NCBI RefSeq assembly: GCF_947179515.1
Contig: NC_067482.1
Location: 71,190,311-71,254,310 of the forward strand
Length of the DNA stretch: 64,000 bases
From: Apodemus sylvaticus
Taxonomy: Eukaryota > Chordata > Mammalia > Rodentia > Muridae
Direction: 5' to 3'
Program-made: the position numbers and the translations under genes
Notes under the pieces: model-generated
The model's database searches: none
What the model was told of the DNA's origin: nothing
The model's input: only the letters and a program-made list of their open reading frames with translations
Shown here: positions 56,216 through 64,000 of the stretch, one piece after another
Layout: every line of letters begins with the position of its first letter
Position numbering within the stretch: the stretch's first letter is position 1

Positions 56216-59200
56216 TTCTTTTATATCTGACTGATTTTGCTCTAGGATGGCTATTGTTCTGCATTTGTCCTCTCACCACCTGAACCAGGCAAATGATGGT
56301 TACTACCAAAGGACCATGCAGTCTTATGTAGTTAAGTTTGAATGGGTGTCAAATGATCTTTTGCCCACCATGAACACAATTCCCCAGGCAAAGATTTTGT
56401 TTTGACAGAAATGTATACATGAAAGAATAGCCAAGATAAGTCTAGAACTTAGGATCATAAATTTTAAGACTATTTGTAATACCTTGAGAATAATGTGGGT
56501 AGAAGAACTGAGCATGCAGTTTGGAGTCCTGAGAGACAGAAAGAACAAATGAAAGTTAAATTTAATGACAGGAATTTTAGTCTCAAAATCAGAGGCAGCG
56601 TTCAGCAGGATGTTTAACCATTCACTACATTCAAGGTGGTATATTACAGGTTTTATGTATACATTCTCTCTTACCTTACTCAATTAATTGATGGGATAGT
56701 AGTACATCTGCTTCTTTCTGGAGGGACCCAAGTCCCACACAATAAACTGACTTTGGCCAGTCCATAATAGGGGAATTGGCTGTTTTGTGTAGCTGTTATG
56801 GGGAAGCAGAGACAGTAAACAGTTAAGTATATAATCTCCTGGTTTCCTGTAACAGCTTGTCAGCCTTCTTGTTAACATTTTAAGACCTTTATTTTGCTCG
56901 TGTTCTAAATTGTTTTAAGAAATTTTTAGTCAAAGTAAGTAAAATGAATTCTGTTCTGGAGACAAGAGAAGTAAGAGTGGAACTTCATGGAGAGATTTTA
57001 TTACTGTGAACCTGGCATTTTCTTAACTGAAGTTTCTAAACTGAACACTTTATAGCTGGTCAAATTTCAGGGTAGAAAATATTCTATTTGTAAGGAAATG
57101 AGTGTATAACTTTTTGACCATATGCAGGCAATCTACAGGAATCTACAGTTAATCATTCTGATTAACCACCCCATATTTAATTTAAATCCCTTCTAGTGGG
57201 TTTGATAAATGCTGGCATTCTTTCCTTTTATTTAACAGAGAAGAGAAATTTGCTATAAATTTTTTTTTGTTATTTTGACCATTATTTATCTGGCACATCT
57301 CAGGGATTATTCAGTTTTCTTAGCATACAAGAGTATCGTTATAGTCAAGAAAGGTCAATGGGCAACAAAACACTGATCTAATATTCACGTTAAGATGCTT
57401 CGTAGTTTAGAGAGTAATGTGTACATTGGAAGGAAGAATAAACTTATGTGAGAGGGGGTCTGTCCTAGAATGAAGAGATATTCACAATTTAAGCAGTTTA
57501 GTTTTGTTAGCCTCCTTGAGAAGGTGCAATCTATATTAATGATACCTTGAAGTTCATGTGTGTTTAGTGTGATTTGAGGAAATTTGAAGAAGTTCCTTCC
57601 CTAAACCAGAGTGAACTGCTAAGGTCAGGGGGAGGTTTATGTGGAAGGCATCTGCACCCAGAGCTCATCTCAGAGGGCATCATGCCAACTGTGCAGAATA
57701 CTCATCCACCGAAAAGTTAATGAGTGCAATCAAGTGGCAAGTTTTCTCTTGAGCAGAGTTTTCTCTGCTCAAGAGAGAGTCAAAGATGGTTGGCACTTAA
57801 GAAGTACTATCACTCTCAAGCCTTAAAGCTCCCATAGCTTTATTGTCTTTCAGTTATGTTGTAGAAAATACCACCTATAGGCTAAATTCAAGGCAGAGAT
57901 TTGTTTCCTTGTGGTCATGCAGGATGGAATTGGTAAGAGTTGGTCACCCCTGATACCTCCGTGGCTTGTAGATAACTATCTCCTCTAAATGCTCTCATGT
58001 GGTCCTTCCAATGTGAGCATATTGCCAGTGGTGCCTGCATAGACTTTTTTTTTCTCAATATGATATCTGGTATGTTTGCTCACAGTGTCTCCAATGTTCC
58101 CACTTTAATTTAATATCTTCTGTGAGCCCCATCTCAAAAGACAGCTTCCTGCTGATGTGCTGGAGGTAAGCATTTAATTCAAAACAGGGGAAACAGGAAA
58201 GAAAAATGAGCCAGACCATGACACTAGCTCATCCATGGAACAAGTAGCCTGATATCAGATGCTGTAAAAGTTTTGGGGAGGTCAAAAATAAAAATTTTAC
58301 TGATATTTCAAGGAGTCAGAAGTTAACAGGCCTTGTCTGGGTTGGCAAATGTGAATTGGTGAGGTCATCTGATGATAAAGGGAACTGAAAATGTCCTAGA
58401 TAGGTACTTAGCATCTATCATCAGCAGCAGTAGCACAAAAATGACAGGTTCATAAGTGAAGAATAGAAACGGAAAAGAATACAGGATAAAGAATGATCGT
58501 AATTGTAGGATAGTGTGGTAGGCAAGTGACAATGCTAGGAAGAAGGTAAGACTATGGTCATTTCCAAGGAGCCTTTAATGGTCATCCAATTCTCTCTTCA
58601 AATGTGCTGAGAGCTATGGGAAAATGTCAAAGGGCAAGAAAGAGGAGATGTCTCTATCAGGAAGACCACATAGAACAGAGAGCAAGCCTAGACCCAGGAT
58701 TGAGGCATAAATACAGAAACTGGGCTGATACAGAGTAATAGACATACACTGGACAGGGTCTCTCTAATTCTAAGAGTGAGAGATACATTTGTAGCTACTT
58801 ATTTTCAGTTATAACCTTAGCCATCTTGACATCCCTTTCCTACTTTGTCTTCTTATGGGTGAGGAAGGATTCTTTGCAGTGAGTTGCTATAGCTGCAACT
58901 GTTTGAGGCCAGTCCTAAAGCACAGTATTCTTGGCAGCTCAACCTGGAGTCTACTCCTTCATTCTCTTCTTAGTTCCATGAGCAACAGAGTTCCTTGATG
59001 AACAAGATTTATGTTTAAACAAGCTAGGGCGGATTCTATTTTCTGCATCTAAGCACTCTGACCAATATAATGATGATAAAATTTCAGAAAAGATACTTCT
59101 CAGAAAACTAATGTCAATGGCTTATTTTTTTATTAGCTCATAGGCCCCATACACAGGCCAGGTACCAAACTGTGAGATATTTTAGTATAGATTCAGGGAA

Positions 59201-59439
59201 GAATATATAGGCTATTTCAAGGAGGAACATGACTGGGAAGGAGCTTATTATTATAAAACTCCTAACCTGAATCATACATATAATCCAGGGGGGGAAGGAA
59301 TGTGGGGTAAGGAGGAAGGTCTAGCTATGAAAATGAAAAAATAATTGCCTTTAATTTATTTTTCTGTTTTTTTTTTAGAATGGCATACATTAGTACTGTA
59401 TTTACATCATAAGCACTCTTCTCTGTCCTCTCTCTAACT
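56216..59439. other. 3.2 kb unassigned, probably unique sequence
   Basis: No gene or repeat family recognised. The largest open frame (56324-56683, minus, 119 codons) shows no domain. It contains the hairpin at 57745-57776 and a short one at 57148-57166 (gttaatca-ttc-tgattaac). Confidence 0.5.
57745..57776. other. perfect 14-bp inverted repeat, TTTT loop
   Basis: Left arm tctcttgagcagag (57745-57758), loop tttt, right arm ctctgctcaagaga (57763-57776). Confidence 0.95.
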
Positions 59440-59830
59440 CTACACCCTGCCTATAGCTCTTCATCTAGGGATTGGGACTTGTAAAATTTGCTCTATCTTT
59501 CTTGGCATGTCCAATGGTTTGGTGATTATTTATGTTTTGTTTAGGCAACAATGTTGTTGACTTTTCATGCAGGTAACATCCCTGTCATGACTAGAAGATT
59601 ATCTTATAGGAGAATCTCTAGTCTTCTGGCTTTTACAATATTTCCAGCAGCCTTTTGCAATGTTCTCTGAACCTTATGCATAGAGGTGGTATTGCAAAGG
59701 TACCATTTGGGATTAAATGCTCCCCATAGTATTTTTATACTCTGTATTCTGACCATTTGTAGACCTATATAATGGTTTCTATATCTTTCAACAAGCATCT
59801 TACATAATAAGAGCTAAATACAATACCTAT
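59440..59830. mobile_element. rodent L1-related or other interspersed repeat
   Basis: 'ctatagctcttcatctaggg', 'cttggcatgtccaatggttt', 'tttgtttaggcaacaatgtt', 'tccctgtcatgactagaaga', 'cttctggcttttacaatatt', 'tgcaatgttctctgaacctt' follow the order of a widespread murid repeat that I recall as an old L1 3' region. Family and strand not certain. Confidence 0.45.
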
Positions 59831-59862
59831 CAGCCCAGGATGAACTTCATAAGTGCACAGTC

Positions 59863-59923
59863 AATATATATATATAAAACATCAGATCATTGACTACCTC
59901 AGTTATTAATTCTGTAATATATT

Positions 59924-59987
<64 letters not shown>

Positions 59988-60022
59988 CAGATCATTGACT
60001 ACCTCAGTTATTAATTCTGTAA
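59863..60022. repeat. (TA)n with 42-bp unit duplicated on both sides
   Basis: aaaacatcagatcattgact plus acctcagttattaattctgtaa occurs at 59876-59917 and again, identical, at 59981-60022. Each copy is preceded by TA repeats (59864-59875 and 59929-59980). The unit length is 105 bp. Confidence 0.97.
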
Positions 60023-60911
60023 GACATGGATATAAGCAAGGAGGAAGATAAAGACTAAGAAGAAGAGGATCAGGAAAACATGGAAGAAGAGGGTGGGAGA
60101 GGATAAGGCAGAGTGAGAAATCCCTGACAACTATAAGATCATCCTCAGACTGAGACAATGGCTCTAGTTTATTTCTCTTGCAGGAGAAATGCTGCGATTT
60201 TCATTCTCTGTAAAACTTGAGATACACACCAGAGTTCAGTAGTTCTAGTGGGAAATGTCTTTGTGCATCTAAGGATAGCAGGATATCTATATAGTTCAAT
60301 GACAATGATATACAATACATCTACAAAATATCCCAAGAACTAGGCTCTACACCAGGGAAGAGTGACCCCCTCAAGAACATATTGGAGATAAGAAGATCCA
60401 CGTCAGTTGTGCAATTGTCGGTCTTCTGGGAGAGAACACAGGATTCCAGAAATTCTGAGAGGCATCAGATTACAATAATGTAATTCTGCTTTGTTAGAAT
60501 CAGCTCTGACTTTTCCTGGGCATCCTGGTTCTATAAGGCCATCTTAACCCTCTCAAAGTGCCTCAGTCTAGAAGATTAAATGACATGTTTTCTCATCTCT
60601 AACATGTCCTGATAGGAAGGTGGATTTATGACAACTCTGTTGATTTAGGGGAACTAGGAAAAATTTCCATAGTCTTTGGCTCCCCCACCACTATCCACTT
60701 TCAATGGAAAAGGGGGAACAAGGCTGTGTCCATCTTCCAGTCATGATGAGACAGAGCTAGTGTGACTTCTTTTCTGACTGCAAATTGCTCAAGGGTTCTT
60801 TTTCTTTGGGAACACTCAAGACTTCACTTCTCTTCTATGTTCACTCCTTAAGTCTGTGCAGAAGAAGAGCAAGTTACCCTAAAGCAAACCAGCCAAGGCA
60901 GAACCCACAAC
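60023..60911. other. unassigned sequence
   Basis: Nothing recognised. Confidence 0.4.
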
Positions 60912-61605
60912 TGTGGTGCTCTGAATGTCTCTCAGAGGCTCAAATGTTTGAATGCTTGTTCCACAGTCATTGACACTGTTTGTACAGGTATAGAAGGCAT
61001 GACCTTGGAGGACAAATTATGTTACTGGGAGTGCATTTTCAGGTTCCATAGCTCTGTCTCCTTCTCCCTTTTGTTTCCAATGTTTTCTGCTTTCAGTTTA
61101 AGACGTGAACTCTCCCTTCCTTCTTCTTGGGAGTCATTTTATATGTGAATTCTGTCTTGGGTATTCAGAGTTTCTGAGCTAATATCCACTTATCAGTGAC
61201 TGTATTCCATGTGTGTTCTTTTGTGATTGGGTTACCTCAATTAGGATGATCCTGAAAAGGCTTGTTCCAGCATTGTAGGGGAGTACCAGGACAGAAAAGT
61301 AGGAGGTGGTTGATAGGAGAATGGGCAGAGGGAAGAGGGCTTAGGGAACTTATGGGGAGAGGGGAACAGGAAAAGGGAAATCATTTGAAATGTAAACATA
61401 GAATATAGAAAATAAAAAGTTATAATAAAAAAGAAATTATAATAAAAAACTAACAAAAAAAGAGATGTAAGCTCTGGGCTATTTCTGTGGCCATGTATGT
61501 ACTGTACTTTTCTGCTCTGATGTGATGAATGTATATACTTACAAAACTTTAAGTCCAAATTCCAGATCATGGTGTTTTATCATAGCAATGAAAAATGGCT
61601 GTTCC
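60912..61605 (+). mobile_element. rodent interspersed repeat (RMER-like) split by an L1
   Basis: Left part 60912-61113: 'gtggtgctctgaatgtctct', 'ggctcaaatgtttgaatgct-tgttccacagtcattgacac', 'aggcatgaccttggaggaca'. Right part 61460-61605: 'agagatgtaagctctgggct', ending 'catggtgttttatcatagca-atgaaaa'. The ends resemble those of the repeats at 41768-42080 and 46157-46802. Confidence 0.55.
61114..61459 (+). mobile_element. 5'-inverted (twin-primed) L1 3' end
   Basis: 61114-61247 is L1 in minus orientation (cccttccttcttcttgggag, 'gtcttgggtattcagagttt', 'aatatccacttatcagtgac', 'gattgggttacctcaattag'). 61248-61440 is L1 3' UTR in plus orientation (cttgttccagcattgtaggg, 'gggaaatcatttgaaatgta') with an A-rich tail to 61459. 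The flanks aagacgtgaactct (61100-61113) and aagagatgtaagctct (61460-61475) look like a mutated target-site duplication. Confidence 0.85.
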
Positions 61606-63289
61606 TTTCAGAAGACAATTTAGTCATGGTAACATGGTGACAGTCTCATAGAATTACATTTTCACTGAGATGCAATCAAGGCACAGCATCCTTGCATCCT
61701 TCTGCCACACAGATGCAGGCCCCCATTTCTTTGGAAGACTTCTCAGTTTCTAAGTGTAAAGATTTCCAGTTTGTTTGGGAACTTAGAGCCACATGTTAGC
61801 TTCCTCTCAGAGCTTCATTTCTCCATGGTAGACATTGCCAATGTGTCAGTGGGGCCAAGGATTTCTAATTCTTATGGTCATTATACATTTCTCCCCCTTA
61901 ATTGACCTTAAATATGTGTATATTATGAAGTATATGAAATATATTCCACTGATAAAGTACGTCTTGTTTTTTTTTATAACTCATTAGAATTCTTTTCATT
62001 AGAAAGTTTCTGCTGCTCTGCCTCAAATGTCACCAGCAAAGACTCCTAATTTTATTATTTAAAACACGGAAAAACCCATGAGAGGGTATCACTATAAGTA
62101 ACACAAAATACATTTTCAGTTAGTTCCCAGAGGTAGCTCGTTTTGTTTTCTCCCTTTTCCTTGATTTTGTTTTGAAGAAAATAAAAACAAAAAGCAAAAA
62201 GCAAAAAAGAAAGCTTTCCCTATTTATATTTCATGGGAAAATAATTAGCATTTTGTATTTTTTTGGTAAGCTTTTCTTCTTCCAAGGGAATTATTTTACA
62301 TCTGAAAGGACATTATTTCATTATTCCTCCATGAATAATGAAAACAATTTCAGGAAATCTTTCCCTTTCAACTCTGTTCCTTCCCTAGCCTCTTTTCCAA
62401 CCCACATATGCATAGAGCCTATGACTAGAGGCCAAAGAGTTACTGTGGACATTGTAGGCATGTTTTTTCTCACCCCCAAAGTCACTGTGTTTGCAGAGTG
62501 ACAGCCATTCCTGCCTGTCATGGAAAAAGAGGGTCTCTATTATTGACTCCAGCAGCCAACATGACAACTTGTATGAAAGAACATTCTTCAAGAGAGGGTT
62601 GACACTGAACTTATCAACTGTATTTACACACTCAGATGTTCAGTGACAATAAACATGGTGTAAAACTCACACTCAAAAATTATTCAGGGCCATACACACT
62701 AAGCAGCTCTCATTGGATCTTTAAAAATTAAATCATGTTTCTTCAGGATTTTCCATGCACTCTGTGTTAGATAACTCAAACAAATCATTGTCACTGAGTT
62801 GAAGAAGATGAGATGCTTCTCTGTCCTTGTGAGGGAGGGGCTACAGGTAATATATTTACAGAGTGTTTAAAATGGGATGCAAATAAGGTCCTTGCACTTC
62901 TCTCCCATTGGTGTTGTAGTCTGGATAAATCACACCCTTTGGCATTTGCACAGTTACAACAAGAACATACCATGCAGCACAAATAACCTCATTTCCATAA
63001 AACAGCCTTTTAAAATTAGAAAATGTATAATTCATTTGGGGTGGCTATTACTGCTTTTGGGAGGGATTTAGACTTGTATTTAAATGCAAATAGCTGAATG
63101 TTTTTTTTTCCCTTCTCCTAGTTACACATAGGAAGCCAGAAAATTTAGAAACTCCAAGCTATACCATTATGTTAGCTCTGACTTCCAGATTATAATAACA
63201 ATAACAAATTATGTGTATTTTCCCCATTAGAATTTACAGCCAGAATTTACATTTTAAATTTGGCCCTCCATGGCCCTTCAGGGAATTTT
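61606..63289. other. 1.7 kb unassigned sequence
   Basis: No family or gene recognised. The 109-codon plus open frame 62172-62501 and overlapping minus frames have no domains. Two perfect octamer motifs (atgcaaat) occur at 62877 and 63083, not enough to call a regulatory element. Confidence 0.45.
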
Positions 63290-63412
63290 TTCCCAGTTTC
63301 CACAGGAGGAAATTGAGGGCCTGGTTAAATGACCCTCTAATCCACACACTCAGAAAGTGTCAGAGCCAAGACTTGAACCCTGATTTGAAGACATCTGAGC
63401 ATGTAGACAGAT
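63290..63412 (-). mobile_element. MIR SINE
   Basis: Reverse-complement MIR order: 'cacaggaggaaattgagggc-ctggttaaatgac', 'cacactcagaaagtgtcaga-gccaagacttgaaccctgat'. This corresponds to gaggaaactgaggcacagag, ttaagtaact, cacagctagtaagtg, cagagccaggattcgaaccc. An old mammal-wide tRNA-derived SINE. Confidence 0.78.
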
Positions 63413-63779
63413 GGAAAGCCCAATAATTTTTCTAAGGTAGGCAGGCAAAGAGACAGCATGAGGGAAGACAGAAGGAGATGCATGATTTTAGAGCAGACAA
63501 ATTGTCGATCTGATAAGGTTGTGCTTCTCAACCTACTTCCTATTGTCCCCTTTGTATTCTGTGTTGGATTTCTCTAATGGTGGCTCACTAGCCATACAAA
63601 CTTGGCCTTTCTATTCAGCTGTACTGCAGTCTCCTTTCTTGGAGGAGGCTGCTTATCCTGTCTTCATATAGGGAATAGAGCTCATCTCTAACCCAGCTTC
63701 TGGAGCCTGGGGTCTCATTTTTAGTCAGGAAAACTGCAGCTTCACAAAGGATCTTTGTATATGGCTCCCTGTTGTTTGC
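63413..63779. other. unassigned sequence
   Basis: Nothing recognised. It overlaps part of a 103-codon minus open frame (63615-63926) that has no domain. Confidence 0.4.
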
Positions 63780-63960
63780 ATACACTGAGCTCTCATGCCA
63801 TGCCTGCCACAATTCCCTAGTAGCCTTCTTCTTCCTTCCTCTGAATAACTCCCATTCATTCTTCAAGTCCACATAAATGCACAAGTTCTCTGGGAAAACT
63901 TTGCTAACAGTACTTCCACCCAGCAAAAAAGTCTAGGCAACAGCACCACTTTCTCAGCCC
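63780..63960 (+). mobile_element. possible L2 3' end fragment
   Basis: 'cattcattcttcaagtccac-ataaatgcacaagttctctg-ggaaaactttgctaacagta' resembles the L2 3' region (caagtctcagctcaaatgtca, cttctctgggaagccttcc). Diverged. Confidence 0.42.
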
Positions 63961-64000
63961 CGTTACTTAATGAGAGCTTTACAATCTACTGCTCAAATAA

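Noticed and set aside
62877..63090. Two octamer motifs (atgcaaat) as a possible enhancer
   Set aside because: An 8-bp motif in AT-rich DNA is expected by chance at this spacing, and no promoter or conserved block can be shown from the sequence alone.
63615..63926. 103-codon minus-strand open frame near the window end
   Set aside because: It overlaps a probable L2 fragment, shows no domain and has no visible gene context.

Overview
The window looks like gene-poor mammalian, specifically murid rodent, nuclear DNA. The evidence is B1, B4, B2/B3 and ID-like SINEs, many rodent L1 (LINE-1) pieces of several ages, a few old mammalian MIR/L2 remnants and dozens of microsatellites. The 3' UTR of the youngest L1 copy (30305-30545) looks more like the rat L1 type than the mouse one, so Rattus is my best guess. 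That rests on recall, not on an alignment. I found no convincing cellular protein-coding gene, no tRNA or rRNA gene, no CpG island and no CRISPR. The region is intergenic or deep intronic. The only protein-coding remains are broken L1 ORF1 and ORF2.

Layout. 1-9.6 kb: an L1 fragment at the edge, a CA/GA microsatellite, a B1, a degenerate A/T-rich tandem repeat, then a 4.3-kb minus-strand L1 (2788-7100) with a nearly full-length but frameshifted ORF2. This L1 is flanked by a roughly 90-bp duplication. An ancient mammalian-type L1 remnant and another L1 3' UTR follow. 9.6-28.1 kb: mostly unique AT-rich sequence with GT tracts, scattered SINE and MIR copies, two L1 3'-UTR pieces, a 67-bp dispersed duplication and perfect hairpins. 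28.1-35.5 kb: a nested retroelement mosaic. An old plus-strand L1 (5' region, ORF1, ORF2 remnants, 3' UTR) is interrupted by a GATA tract, a young rat-like L1 3' end, a (GGAGAA)n tract of about 0.6 kb containing a misplaced copy of the element's own 3' UTR, and a minus-strand L1 3' end. 35.5-50.5 kb: unique sequence with L1 3'-UTR scraps, a cluster of B4-type SINEs (44.6-46.1 kb) and longer rodent repeats. 50.5-53.3 kb: an old minus-strand L1 that lost most of ORF2. 53.3-64 kb: mostly unique sequence with B4, B1, MIR and L2 pieces, and a 5'-inverted (twin-primed) L1 inserted into an older rodent repeat at 61.1-61.5 kb.

Nothing here works as a gene system. The biology is retrotransposition, microsatellite growth and small local duplications. 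Family names come from recognising the sequence by eye and boundaries are good to about 10-30 bp unless stated. A repeat-masking run against a rodent library would fix both. No new biological system was found. The most unusual structures are the 3'-UTR copy buried in the purine tract, the very long duplication around the 4.3-kb L1, and the 67-bp repeat pair.
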